This document shows, piece after piece, positions 25,200-36,296 of a stretch of 64,000 nucleotides of DNA (its first letter is position 1; each line of letters starts with the position of its first letter). The position numbers and the translations under genes are program-made. The stretch is from positions 1,041,638 through 1,105,637 of the forward strand of contig NW_003101667.1 of the NCBI RefSeq assembly GCF_000003855.2, in the 5' to 3' direction. The notes beneath the pieces were generated by a model. It was not told where the DNA came from and did not search any database. It worked only from the letters and a program-made list of their open reading frames with translations. Source of the stretch: Blastomyces gilchristii SLH14081. Lineage: Eukaryota; Ascomycota; Eurotiomycetes; Onygenales; Ajellomycetaceae.

Positions 25200-26450
25200 G
25201 CTAAGCTTTTCTCTATTACATTAGAGTGTTCTCATAGTTATCTTCTAAATCTTTCTTCAATGCAATGTAATTGACACAGACTGCCAGTATTGATCTTTCT
25301 TTTGAATAAGAAGACACATAGGCTGATTGACAGTTGAAAGAAATATATTCTGATCAGTTACAATTGATGCACATCTCTCATTAATATTAATCAGTGACTT
25401 CTTCAGAAGTGATCTCAGAGACTCAGAAGCCTGTTCAGACAGTGAAAACTCTTGCTTATGCATAGATATTTGAGTTCATTTAATTCATGATATCTGTATT
25501 GTCATTCTTCAGTGCAGATGTATAAGTGATTAAGATATAATATCTTCTATCACTGTTCTGTATACTCTTGAGCTTGATTAAACAGTCATTCAATGTGCAG
25601 AGTTGTATGCAGAAGTCTTTATAAGTTAAGTCTTTATCTACACTTACAAGAGTCTGTAAGAGTTTGAAAGTTAATATCTTCTTAGGTATACTAATCTTTA
25701 TTCAATTCTCTCAAGATTGTTCATCTACTTCTAGAATCTTAGTGTTGAAGTCAGAGATAAATATTATAAGAGAAGTGTTTCTCTGTTGAGTACTCTGTAA
25801 CTAATCTAACACTTTCTGTTACATAGCAGTGTCTCAGAACAGAATATTAAGATATTTAATAATATTATCAGATATTTACAACACTGATTCACATGCTTTC
25901 ATTCATGAATGAAACTTCTGTCTTATATGATCTTTTAATCTATCATTGATATATCAATCTTGATTAGTTAATGAACTAATAGTATCTTCATCTACACTTA
26001 GTTTCATGAGCATTTTCACTCTTTATGATGAATAGAGAGTGAGATCAGAAGTATTAAAATATGTAGAAGCATCTAGACATTTCTTCAGCACTTGTATATT
26101 CATATCTGATTCAGTCAGTGTTGAAATTACTTATGCAGTGGTTTCTAGTTGAAATAATTATTGAGTTTCCTCATATTGATATTGTTAAGTTGCATCCATA
26201 TCAGCTATCTGTTGCTGTTATAATTTCAACATTGCTTGAAGTTACTGTGGTACTGCATCTATACTCGCGATTGAGGGTTCTCTCATATTATTGATAGACA
26301 TAGCTCTATTATTCATTGAATGTGTGATAACTGTGACATCAGGAGAAATGTAATTGTATGAATATCTCATACATCTTAAGATGTCAGAACTCTTGAGTCT
26401 TTCACTGATATTCTCTTATGAGATCTTTTTACAGAGTCAGAGTGACTGAT
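25200..26450 (-). pseudogene. Gypsy G3 gag (decayed)
   Basis: The minus-strand frame is related to D and G4 gag. It has an N-terminal NMRE.. segment near 26290, a Gln-rich helix (LQQQQ..), then capsid sequence, then a zinc-knuckle remnant near 25390-25340 in which a Cys/Gly has changed. The C-terminal stretch CASIVTDQNIFLSTVNQPMC belongs to an alternative frame and is not the gag frame. Confidence 0.72.
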
Positions 26451-26468
26451 GAGCAAGCTTCTATCTAG

Positions 26469-26569
26469 AGACTCAGTGTCTGCTTAACTGATTGAGACTC
26501 AGTGTCTGCTTAACTGATTGAGACTCAGTGTCTGCTTAACTGATTGAGACTCAGTGTCTGCTTAACTGT
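26469..26569. repeat. 26-bp unit repeated four times in the G3 leader
   Basis: AGACTCAGTGTCTGCTTAAC TGATTG occurs at 26469, 26495, 26521 and (partial) 26547. The other Gypsy copies have one copy at the corresponding place (for example about 17000 in G2), so the expansion is private to G3. Confidence 0.92.
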
Positions 26570-26664
26570 TTAATCATTTTCTCTATTTCTTATGCATTGT
26601 TACGCGTTCAGATATCTCAGTAGGTAATTGTTTCTAATAAGAAGATGAAGAAATGTTTTCCAAG

Positions 26665-26957
26665 TATAAGAGGTCTACACTGAATAGATCAGTATAATAT
26701 ATAGATCTTACAATACAAAAGTGAAAAATGTTAGAGAAGAAAAGAAAAGAGAAAGTGTGAGAATCAGTGATTGAAGTGAATATTTATACACGTACACAGT
26801 AGTGTACGCGGTGGAGCTTTGAGGTAAAAGAATAGGAATTTCATGAGTCTTTCAGCTGAGGATCAGCGACCGAGAATCGGAACTTTCGGCGGGAATGCGG
26901 GAATCTATGGAGTGTAATGAAATAGTCTATATAATTGATCGGGCGCAGCCCGCCACA
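26665..26957 (-). repeat. Gypsy G3 5' LTR
   Basis: Plus-strand start TATAAGAGG (one transition from TGTAAGAGG) and end CGCAGCCCGCCACA. It keeps more CpG than the coding interior (for example GGGCGCAGCCCGCC). Confidence 0.93.
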
Positions 26958-27307
26958 TCATGACTTAGAAAAAATAAGAAAGTGATCTCATTTGGTCTTA
27001 TTTAGTCTCATTCTTGACATAAAGTTACTATTTTTAGACATTTTAAGGTCTTTTTTAGACTATTTTTAATTTTTTAAAAAGTAACCCTTTTTGATAACAC
27101 TCAAATAGAATTTAAAGTCATTTAAAGCATTAAAAAGAATTTAAATTGAGAAGTGAAAATCATGATCTGATTTGAAAAATGTGACAAGAGTAAATAGTAA
27201 AAGACTACTATCTAATCTTAAAACCATGCAATGAAATCAATTAAATTAATAGTGAGATTATTAAATATTCTGGTTCTGATCTCAGACACGGTCACATAAT
27301 CAGTCTA

Positions 27308-27315
27308 CAAATATC
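27308..27315. repeat. 8-bp TSD of the short hAT, right
   Basis: CAAATATC, identical to 21098-21105. The Copia integrase resumes here. Confidence 0.9.
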
Positions 27316-28160
27316 ATTTAAATGCCTATATACTGATATCACACATGGCTCTACATAGTACTATAATAGTGAGTGTTATCTCATATATTTCATGTGTGAT
27401 TATCTCTGATTTCATATAGCTATCACAGCTATCTGAAAATCTGAAATCTGAAAAGCTCTTAGACAAGCTATTAATTGAATTAAATATCAATTCAACTGTA
27501 CTATAAAGATTATTTATATTGACAATGATACTGCAGTCAAAAAGAGAGATATCTTCACTAATTGAGTGAATAATGAAGGTCTAGAGATGAAGTATTCTTC
27601 TGAGTATATTTATAAGTAAAATGATGTAGCAGAGTGAGTAAAAGCAATATTAATAATAAAGGCTAGAACTCTATGAATAGAATCTCTTCTGCTACAATCT
27701 CTTTTCCCTGAGATTGCACTTGCTGCTACCTATCTTGTGAATCAAACCTCTACTAGAATTCTAGATTGAAAGTTATCTCTGTAACTATTGAAAGAATTTC
27801 TACAGATTAAATCTTCCTTCTACACTTATTTACAAATCTGCAGATATCACATCTATGCAAAGATACTGAATAAAGTTCTCAATAGAAACTGCTCTCAGAA
27901 GCTAGATCTCTGAGTATATATTGAATATCTAGTTAAATATAATTCTACAAACATCTATTGAATTTGAATTTAACACTTAGAACAGATGATAAGAGCAAGA
28001 GATGTACTGTTTAATAAGATTAGAAAATTCAACTCTGAAGACCTCTACATTGAAACACAAGTAAGAGATTAAGTATCTAAGAAGATGAAGCTGCTGTATA
28101 TAAAAGTTCAAGAATTATCAATGACATCTATTAATCAATTGAATGAGATTATAGATACTG
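27316..28160 (+). pseudogene. Copia integrase, central and C-terminal part (decayed)
   Basis: Continues the Copia frame interrupted at 21105. The catalytic core is recognisable: a first region near 27330 (TDITHGS), IIYIDNDTAVKKRDIF near 27510 (second Asp) and a YSSEYIYK.NDVAE segment near 27590 (the Glu). Then come ARTL.IESLLLQSLFPEIA and ATYLVNQTSTRILD.KLSL near 27660-27780, a signature of Copia integrase C-termini, and finally YLVKYNSTNIY near 27925 and MIRARDVLFNKIRKF near 27985. Trp codons read TGA. It ends abruptly at 28160 against the W terminal repeat. The expected Copia reverse transcriptase does not follow. Confidence 0.87.
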
Positions 28161-28318
28161 TGTGATTCAAAGATGCTTGAGCCAGCGTAAGATTACAGGT
28201 GTACACAGACTTCTTATATGTAAATTAATTAGCGGCCGCTAGAGCCTCTTTACATTTATAAGCTTATTTAAAAGTGACTGTGTTATTGTCTGACAGCTGT
28301 ATATTCTTTCAAATCACA
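28161..28318 (-). repeat. W terminal repeat, second copy (158 bp), probable 3' LTR or solo LTR
   Basis: Starts TGTGATTCAAAG and ends AAATCACA. It shares the GCGGCCGCTA core with 9324-9490. On the minus strand it is preceded by a purine run (GATGAGAGAGAA, complement of 28319-28330), as a polypurine tract would precede a 3' LTR. No 5-bp duplication is visible at its sides. It may be the end of a larger minus-strand element extending right, or a solo remnant. Confidence 0.55.
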
Positions 28319-28989
28319 TTCTCTCTCATCAGATTCAGTCACACTCATGTGATTATAATATAAGCTCTAGCTTTATGTGAATTAACACACTGCTAATGTT
28401 TATAATTATATAGTCTATTTCTGATTTGACTAGTATTCTGCTTATACTCTTATAAAGAAGCTTTTACTATATTATATTACTTTTTCACTAACTTTTTCAT
28501 TCTCTAATGATCATCTCTATTATTATTATCATTGAATACTATTATTTTATACAAGATTTCTCTTTCTCTCTTCATTGAGCTCTTTTCAATTTATTCGTTT
28601 ATCACATTGTATGTGTTTCTGATAATAGCTCTCTGTTCTTATAATAAGTATTATTGTAGTACTCATACTGAGCAGTTTGTTAGTAGTAAGTAAAATATGT
28701 TATAAAATGTGACCAGAACTTGTTTTTCTAATAATTATTAGAATGTATTATTATAAATAATACATCTTCTTTATCTTCTTAAACACTCTTAATTCTTTTC
28801 TTAGTGAGTATCTGCTCATGTTTTCTAACATAATTTTATATAAATGCAGATACTGATTTACTTGTTTCTATTTATGTAAAATCTTTATATATTGTCAGAT
28901 TCATATCTGTTAATAATAGTGAATATCTCAATATTAATTTATTAGTTAAGAACTTGAAGAATGTAATAATGAAGAAATTGCTTATATTA
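28319..28989. other. AT-rich stretch without recognisable genes
   Basis: I see no domain on either strand. It may be the 3' part of the W-type element or the LTR/leader of the Gypsy lineage at 49519. It ends at the 8-bp target duplication of the large hAT. Confidence 0.4.
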
Positions 28990-28997
28990 TATATAAC
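28990..28997. repeat. 8-bp TSD of the large hAT, left
   Basis: TATATAAC, identical to 48557-48564, 19.5 kb away. Confidence 0.88.
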
Positions 28998-29339
28998 TAG
29001 ACTGACCGCCGGGATCATAAATTTCACATTTAGTTTCATTTAATCTGATCTCATACATTTCTTAGTGTGAGTTCCACCAGGACTGAGTATTAAAAAAATC
29101 TGAAAATGAATCATTTCTGAAAGAAATGGCATGAAAAATGATCAGATTTAATTCAAGAACAGTGAAATAAGAGTAATTTCTCAGAATAAACAGTGAAAGA
29201 TAATCAATCTTTCAAAATTGAAATGAGACTGAGACTGAAGAATTAAATTCAGTCTCATTTGATTTATTCAGTGATTGCTTATATAATCAGAATTTGATAA
29301 TGATTATTGATAATGCTTATAAAACAACAAAATACATTC

Positions 29340-32080
29340 TTATACAAGTTTATTCTTCACTTTCTCATGAAAACTACACTTCTCTGATATACTGTGATCA
29401 GAGATATTAAACTGTCTGATAATTTCATATTTTATAATCTTGAGTTTCTTGATTATTTCTTCTTATAATTGTCTCTGATAATAGTGATAAATATCTCAGC
29501 TTGAGTTGAACTTTCACTTCATTCTTATCTCTATTAACAAAGTTATCAGAATATCACATATGATCAGTGCAATAGTTGAATATGTACTCTCAACAATTTT
29601 TTATAACTCTAGAATTGATTTGACATGTAAATTCATCAGATTATCTTGAAGATAGTGATTAAATTCAGTTTTATAAGAATGTAGTTTTGTTTGATTTTCA
29701 GTTGTAATTAATGTATGTAAGTTCTGTTTCAAAGTTAGTATTATAGTTCTATATAATATGAAGTATTATCAAAGATTGTTACTTACTAGAGAATTATATT
29801 TCACTATCTTCATATCTCTAACATATGCTTATTCAAATCTCTGATAGTTGACATTGTAGTTGTCTTAGATTAATTTAATATATAAGTCTCATTTCTTCTC
29901 TATTCAATCTTGAGAATTGTAGATATTAACTCAATAGAAGAGATCTAGTAGAGCTGCTACAGTATAGTACTCTGTAAAAGATTGTTCAGTTTTACTATAG
30001 TAATATGTCAGTTTATTTCTTACAGTAATAATAGTCTGTATTATAGTATTATCTCAGACTGAAATTCTTTTTAAGTGATTCAACTACTTCTTAAGATGAG
30101 TAAATACACTGTTATACATTCACTAGACTGACTGCAGTATTGATATATAAGTGATTGAAACTGTCTTAGTTATCTTATAAAACTGAAACAGTAAATCAAT
30201 TATATATTTCAACTGAGTTCACTTCATATCAGAAAGTTTCAATATCTGAATCTTTTTCTAATCAGAGTGTTACACTTAATAATTAATTATCTGATATAAT
30301 TGAAGAGTCTGAATAGTTATCTTATATATTGAACTTCACTATATTCTAATATTCTGTATCATATTCAGTGATGTGACTGATTTGTTTATTTATTGAATAT
30401 CATGAAATTATTATTATTATTTAGAGAAGATATAAATCATATTAACAATGTTTCAAATCTGTGATATTTAAATTATTAGTCAATCTATTCAAAATTAACA
30501 GTAGTATTATTAAAAAGTGTTATTAAAAAGCAATATTAAAAATTGTTATTAAAAAATATTATCTTTTGCAGAATAAATGCAAAAGTTACTTGAGTAATCA
30601 CTTTCATCTGCCTCAGTGGCCGAATGGTTAATGCGGCCACCCAGTAGCGCCTTGGCATGGGAAACCAAGGTGTGTGAGTTCGAAACCCGCAGGGAATACA
30701 TTAAATCTGAAACTCAAGCACCTCAGGTTTCTAATAAATACAGAGGTGTACAAATCAATTCAATAAATCACTCTATATTTCTGAGCTGTGAAGTTATTAT
30801 CGCATGTATCTAATTGTCACTTCTTTGTATTTTCTATGTTCTTGTTATCTTAGCATGGTCTCAACACCTGTATTTCCTTCTGTATAATCAACACTTGACC
30901 TGTATTTAACATCACGCAAGGACTCATCATAAGCTCCGCTTGTCTATAAGTATAATGAAAGAATAATAATAATAAATAATAATCACTTTTATCTCATTCT
31001 TATCTCAAGAATCAGTTATTTCATTATTCTTTGTCTTGATATTAAGATTCTTTATCAGTGTTTGTATAACAAGTTGAATTACATGAGTAATGCAGAAAAT
31101 ATAACCTTGTTTATCATTTCAGAAATATAAAGTCAATTTTTACTTCAAGCTCTTTATCAGTTATTCATGACATTGTCAGTTGTAATTGTAAGAAGACTGA
31201 GACTAATATCTTAATAGTTATTTTTAATCACAGTTATTAATATTTTTACTATATAATTCTCAGTATAACTACTGATCAATGATTCAAATTCAATTAATAT
31301 CTCTTAATAAGTTCAGTTCTTATCAATGTAATAATATGTAACTCTTATAAACATAAGATTGTTTGTACTAGTTCATATATTTACTGTGAGAGACACTCTT
31401 TGATACTTCTTCTACTCTGATTCTAGATATTGTATATTGACTTTGTAGTGTATCTCAAGATTGAACTGAAGACATAATCAATGTGAAATATGAAGATTTG
31501 AATTAAGTATTTGAAGAAGTGTTTAGAATTCAGAGTTTACAATTGATTAAAGAGAAAGATTCAGAGATATACACATGTGAAGTAATTATTCACAGAAGTT
31601 ATCAGATAAGAGTTATGAAATCAGAGTACTGATATATAATTGTTTTTACATAATCTTCTTCAAATTAGAAAGTTAGTGTTATCAAAAATTATTATCTGAT
31701 AGAGTAACTTATCAGCTCAGTAGTAATTTTCTGATTATTTTTCTTTTATTATCTGTATTCTGATGACTTCAGATATTGAGAAATTCTGTCAGAGTTATAA
31801 TCAGTTCATGATAAATGTTTCTGAATGAAGTTACAGTAATTACAGTAGAGAGATAACTTTTTAGTAATTTACAATACAATCTATTGATAATTATTTTATA
31901 GTTCATCTCAATATTTATGTTAAGCTTTTCATAAAATTCATGACCTGGAATCAGATGTGAAGAATGAAGTGATTATTTATTATAATTGAAAGAGAGCATT
32001 CTGTATTGAATTGTAAACAATATAGACTTTGTAATTCACAGTGATTTCTTGAGGAGTTTGTGAATCTTTAATAGAAGTGA
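29340..32080 (-). pseudogene. hAT transposase (decayed, interrupted by SINE S1)
   Basis: Read on the minus strand. Near 31850-31830 is a CNYCNFIQKH segment, possibly the remains of a BED-type zinc finger. Near 31190-31165 is LTITTDNVMNN, the TDNAxNN motif of the hAT RNase H-fold catalytic domain, preceded by LIEFESLISSYTENYIVK (family: GFEPLxGxHTG). Near 29960-29860 is VAALLDLFY.VNIYNS, matching the segment before the C-terminal dimerisation domain. That domain lies near 29570-29430 (ICDILITLLIEIRMK.KFNS, then DIYHYY), resembling the fungal hAT pattern with DILxIP and RDxCHYRRG. Trp and Arg codons are mostly altered. SINE S1 (30610-30979) sits in the middle. The assignment to hAT agrees independently with the 8-bp TSD. 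Exact ends are uncertain. Confidence 0.82.
30610..30979 (+). mobile_element. tRNA-derived SINE, copy S1
   Basis: The head contains a pol III A box (TGGCCGAATGGTTAATGC, close to eukaryotic tRNA-Ser) and a B box (GTTCGAAACCC). Between them is a 7-bp stem, GCCTTGG/CCAAGG(T), as in long-variable-arm tRNAs. A body of about 250 bases follows and ends GAAAGAATAATAATAATAAA. The flanking duplication TAATCACTTTCATCT (30595-30609) and TAATCACTTTTATCT (30980-30994) has one C/T difference. It is inserted in the hAT transposase. CpG and CC/GG are much better kept than in the surroundings. Confidence 0.92.
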
Positions 32081-32099
32081 AAGAAGTAAAAGAAGTGAA

Positions 32100-32941
32100 T
32101 TCAGAAGATATAATAAAGATTTGAGAAAGATGATAATTTATTTTTAGTAAAGATAATAACTGATCACTGATAAATGTAAGAAGAATTATTAGAAGAGAAA
32201 ATAATCTTCTTTCTTAGCTTAGTTATAATTTTGATACTAACTCAGATTGAATATTATCAATATATAAAAGTAAATAAATAATCTTGATTAATCACTGTCA
32301 TATTTCTTGAAATATATTAATATTGTGAAAGAGAGTATTATCAAAATACATTACTAGATAATATTATTAAAAATATATTAATATTATAAATATTAATGTT
32401 GAAAAAATATTGATACTTATACATTATAGTAATTTATAAATCATGATAGTTAAATCTATATATATATATTATTTCTGACATTGATTACAACTTGTACAAT
32501 AATTTTTGAAAACTCAAAATTAATTTTAATTATTAATAGTTATGAACTTATAACTAACTAATATAAAAAGAAAAAAACTTTTTCTACTTATTATCATTCT
32601 TTATAATTCACTTCTTATTCTTATTCTTCTTCTTCTTCTTCTCATCTGAGATAATAATCATCTTAAAATCTCTCTTCACTATCTTCTTAGAGAAGGGTTC
32701 TCACTGCTTTCTCTCAGTCAGATTAATCTGTGTCTCAAAATCTCATATTTTCTGATCTGCTGTCTCAGTTTTCATCTCAGTGATAAGTAGATTAACATGC
32801 TCAGAGAGCAGAGCTGTCTTCTCAGTGTTCTGAATCATGAAGTGCATTCAAGACCTGAATAAGACCTCAATTCTCTTCTTCACTGCCAGCTCCTGCTAAT
32901 CAATTAGAGAATAGAAGTATTATTAAAAATTATTATATCTT
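32100..32941. other. Interior of the large hAT, no confident gene
   Basis: The minus strand of 32600-32890 has a charged, Lys/Glu-rich helical frame (MIQNTEKTALLSEHVNLL, then DFETQINLTERKQ) ending in a poly-Lys run from the (CTT)n at 32620-32640. It recalls the tail found after DDE-type transposases in ascomycetes, but there is too little to name it. It is cut by LINE C at 32945. Confidence 0.4.
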
Positions 32942-32944
32942 AAT

Positions 32945-32961
32945 AAATACAAAACTTATCA
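32945..32961. repeat. TSD of LINE C, left
   Basis: AAATACAAAACTTATCA, identical to 40645-40661. Four further matching bases on the left are ambiguous with the TAA tail. Confidence 0.95.
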
Positions 32962-32994
32962 CACCTCATCAATAACTGAGTCAGCTATTAAGAT

Positions 32995-33310
32995 TGCAAG
33001 CGCTCCACCACGAACTCGCTCAATTTTTCGAATAAGAACCCGCCGATAGATCCATCGAAAAGCCCTCGATCATACGAGCATTTTGACCTCATCGCCGACC
33101 GCATACCCCGTGTGGTGGTGGAGTTATCCAGCCAAATGTGAACCAGACGTTGTTCGAAACTCCTGTGTGGGATTATCCCCCGTTCACCCCTACCACACCA
33201 CAACCCTGGGCCAAATTGCCATACAAATTGTAAGGCGAAGAGACCTAATCATATGCGCCAATCATCTTGATTTTGGAAGATCCCCGACCTGTAATTGTGG
33301 AGATATCTGA
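32995..33310. other. GC-rich, unmutated island at the 5' end of LINE C
   Basis: CpG-rich and CC/GG-rich sequence that contrasts sharply with everything around it. Short open frames exist on both strands (for example 33083-33310 plus and 33203-32988 minus), but none resembles a protein I know. It lies inside the LINE as defined by its target duplication, so it was carried in by the LINE or added at the 5' end during insertion. It has no second copy in the window. Confidence 0.6.
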
Positions 33311-33633
33311 GAAGCACCTTCCATGAAAACCCTGTCTATCTTTGATGTTCCAAAACATCAACGCCAAGTCCCACCCACATACTGCTCTTCTCAATCTGGC
33401 CCACCTCCGGCAGAAAAATACAAAAAGATACCTTGGCAATAGTATCAAGCACATAATCAACAGACACATCTGAAGTGCATCCTCCATGAAAAACCCTCTC
33501 TGTCTTGGGTGTACCAAGACATCAACACCAAGTCCCACCCTTGTATCACCTCTTCTGATCTGGCCCATGCCCAGCAGAAAAATACAAAGAGATATCTCAG
33601 CAACTGTACTCAATACATAATCAGCAGACACAA
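33311..33633 (+). repeat. Two tandem units of about 161 bp in the LINE C 5' region
   Basis: Unit 1 (33311-33471) and unit 2 (33472-33633) both contain CCATGAAAA..CCCT, CAAGTCCCACC, TCTGGCCCA, CAGAAAAATACAAA and ACATAATCA..CAGACAC. LINE B has a single unit (8450-8270, inverted). Translated, the units read like R-HQ-Q-.-PP-Y and S-IHNQQ, so they may be the relic of an upstream frame that ended LTEPLIPAQ (33690 in C, 8212 in B). Alternatively they are promoter monomers of the kind found in other LINE 5' UTRs. Confidence 0.75.
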
Positions 33634-34668
33634 CAACTATAAAATCAGTATATCTTAAGATCTGACTGAGCCTTTGATCCCTGCACAGTGAGATATATTA
33701 AATCTAGTTTTAATACCTCAATATTCAATAGATTCTGCAAGAGATTGAGAACAGCAACACTAGGTTTCTATTGAATTTGAGAATTAACTCTATATTAATA
33801 TAATCATTGACAAAGTCTTCTATTTTGAGATATAAATAACCAGTTCCTTTACATCTCACTGACAATATTTACATTATCATATAGAAACAGACTTATATTC
33901 TCTATAATATCAAGACCCTGAAGAGAGAAAGTCTTGATAGAGAATATACAGTAGTGTATATCTTAGCAGTTTCTATCTCATTCTTCTGCAGCAGTTAATA
34001 CAAAAAAAAAAAGATCTTAGAAATAGTTTTTTACTTCTCTTGAAAAAGTAAGATGTTTTTCTCTGAGTTTTATACAATATTCTTACAAAGAATTAAAAAC
34101 AGAGTTGTTTTCTGTTATAATTTCATATTCTTTTAAGTAAGAATTACTTTTTCAGTGACTGAAGAGCTTTTATTAATACTTAATTCTTTTTTACACTCTT
34201 TATTAACTGATTTGAGTTGCACACTTGTTGTGTGAGAAGAATTGAATAATTTAGAATAAAATTGAATAGTTTTAATCAATTTTGCTGCAAAAAATTGATT
34301 TATTTTTTATCAGTTTTTCTCTTAAAAACTGTCATATTATCTGATTTATTATCAATTGATATCATACTTTTTCTCACTGTATCTCAAGAAAGAGATTGTA
34401 AAGATTTTATTAATTTATCTTAAAAATCAATCTTAGTTTATTAGATTCTCTTTAAAAATCTAACCTAGTTACTGAACTAGTGTGAAAAAAAATCAGATAT
34501 TTTATACACAGAAGTCTTTTATTCTTCTTTTAAAACAGTCTGACCAACTTTTCAATTGAAAACAGACTTAGAAATCTCTTAATTGAAACAGTCTGACCAA
34601 CTTTTTAAAAGAGTTTAATAAATATCTCAATTGAAACAGTCTGTTCAACTTTTCATTGAGTGAGAATA

Positions 34669-36267
34669 ATGAGTTCAAAAATACACTCAGTTGATGTGGA
34701 AAAAGATGCTTTCTCAAATGCTATTCCTGAGATTGAAATTCTGAAGAGAAGAAAGAAAGAAGAAATAGAGCAACAACAAGTTCTTGAAATACAGAAACTT
34801 GAAAAAGCAAGCAAGATTCTTAGAAAGCAGTGTCTGAGTGAGATGAATGAAGAAGTTCTGTTAATTCTTCATACTCAGGCTAGACAACTACAGGAGATGA
34901 TCAAGTTTAAACTTGGAATTTCAAACACAGTTTAAAAAACATTGAAAATTCCTAGTATAATCACTGACTCATTATTTTACTCTTCTTCTTTTTCTACCTC
35001 TTCTTCTTCTTTAAATCAGAAGAAAATATATGCTCAAGCAGCTGAATCTGCTGTCTCTAAATCTGCTATCTCAAAATCTGCTCAAAATTCTGAGAAAACT
35101 GAGAAGAATACTGCTCATACTTCTATTCATAAAAAAGTGAAGAAAAAAATGCAAAAAGAGAAAAACTTTCAAATCTTCAGAAATAGAAGACTTATTCTCA
35201 AAGTCTTAAATTAGAACATCTTACAAAGAAACAAGCTAAACTCAAATCTCATTTTCAGAATCAGAAATAAAATTAATCAGCAGTTCTTTTCTCAGTTGAT
35301 GACTGATATTGAAGTTCAAAAACTAGTTATAGCTTCAATTGAGTCATTATTCTTTGAAAACTTCATCATTCTGACTACTATGTCTGAATTCAGTGCAGAA
35401 TTCCTTGTTCAGAATGAGAATCTCTGAAAGTCAGCAGTAGAATCTTTGCTAAACACAACAATTCTATCTGAAAGAGATGAAAAGTGAGACAAATTCATTC
35501 TTCATGATATTCCAGCTGAAATTTTTGACTGTGAAGAAGAAATGCTACTTCTCAAAAATGAATTGAAAGAATACAACTCCATTCAACTGAGAAAGAAGCC
35601 TGTATGACTAAATTCAATTGAGTTCAGATAAAGCAGGAGAAATGCCTCTGTTCTAGTATATACAAAAACACTTAAACAGTCAAAGATCTCTGAAGTAAGA
35701 GTAGCAGGTTTGAAAATGAGAGTTCATGAATACAAAGACTCAAGAATGAACCTCAAAGCTCAAACACAGTGTTTAAACTGTCAAAGATATGAACACTTTG
35801 CAATCTCATGTTTTAGAGACTCAAAATGTGCATTCTGTGTCAGAGATTATAAAACTAGTGAGTATAAATGTGAAACATGCTCAAAAAGAGATGAAATATG
35901 TCAACACACTCTGCTTAAGTCCTCTAATTGCAAAGAAAAACATGCATCTAGCTCAAAAGAATGTATATTTGCTTCAAGAACTCAAAAGAACTGGAGAAAA
36001 GATGAAGCTCAAAGTCAATCTAGAACTGAAGAGAAGAGTCAAGCCAGTAAACCTACAACTGCAAGCTCAAAAAGAAGAAACTCTCAACTATCTAAATTTT
36101 CAAACTTCAATTCTCCAGCTAAATGTAAACAGAATTTGAATCCTCAAACTCCTGTTAAGATTAGAGAATTGAGAAATGACTCTGGTGATAAACTAGATAT
36201 AATGCAAGCAGTTGAGATTCCTACTTTTCAAAATAGTTATAATCTATTATCTGATGATAGTGATTAG
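34669..36267 (+). pseudogene. LINE C ORF1: gag-like RNA-binding protein with three zinc knuckles
   Basis: From ATG at 34669 to TAG at 36265-36267 is one frame, about 532 codons, with three or four internal stops. One is at 34933, where copy B has CTA; others are at about 35212 and 35425. The N-terminal 90 residues are charged and coiled-coil-like, then comes a Ser-rich stretch, then a basic segment (KKMQKEKNFQIFRNRRL). An RRM-like middle part follows, and three Cys/His clusters lie at about 35770-35970: CLNCQRYEHFAISC (CX2CX4HX4C), CAFCVRDYKTSEYKC and SNCKEKHASSSKEC, whose first Cys has become Ser. A basic, Ser-rich tail closes the protein. It would bind the LINE RNA as nucleocapsid. The ATG was chosen over an upstream in-frame GTG because copy A has the same ATG. 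Confidence 0.9.
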
Positions 36268-36296
36268 ATTCTACTCTATCTCTACTCTCTTTTAGT

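Larger units (their letters stand above)
21249..26957 (-). mobile_element. Chromodomain Gypsy copy G3, complete
   Basis: Both LTRs (21249-21541 and 26665-26957) are 293 bp long. The outer 5-bp duplication TCATG (21244-21248 and 26958-26962) is exact. The minus-strand interior carries gag and pol in the usual order, decayed by transitions. It is nested in the short hAT, so it is younger than that insertion, which in turn is younger than the Copia copy. Confidence 0.95.
21106..27307 (+). mobile_element. Non-autonomous hAT derivative (about 490 bp) split by Gypsy G3
   Basis: The left end is TAGACTGGCTGT (21106) and the right end is ATAATCAGTCTA (27307). The flanks are a perfect 8-bp duplication, CAAATATC (21098-21105 and 27308-27315), as generated by hAT transposases. 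With Gypsy G3 and its TSD removed, about 488 bp remain and carry no transposase. The left 100 bases match the left end of the large hAT (28998-29100), and the right 40 bases (TCTCAGACACGGTCACA) match its right end (48519-48556). The inner part also matches 53590-53933 in reverse. It was inserted in the Copia integrase, whose frame rejoins on excision. Confidence 0.9.

Noticed and set aside
30610..30700. Functional tRNA gene
   Set aside because: It has A and B boxes and a partial acceptor pairing, but no normal anticodon arm, and it is part of a dispersed repeat with a TAA tail and target duplications.
30616..30813. A 65-codon open frame starting MAEWLMRPPSSALAWETK, and its twin at 51274-51504
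   Set aside because: It lies entirely on the SINE head and body. The similarity between the two comes from the SINE, not from a protein.
33083..33631. Host genes in the GC-rich island (open frames of 71-128 codons on both strands)
   Set aside because: They overlap on opposite strands, resemble nothing known to me, and partly cover the 161-bp tandem units of the LINE 5' region.
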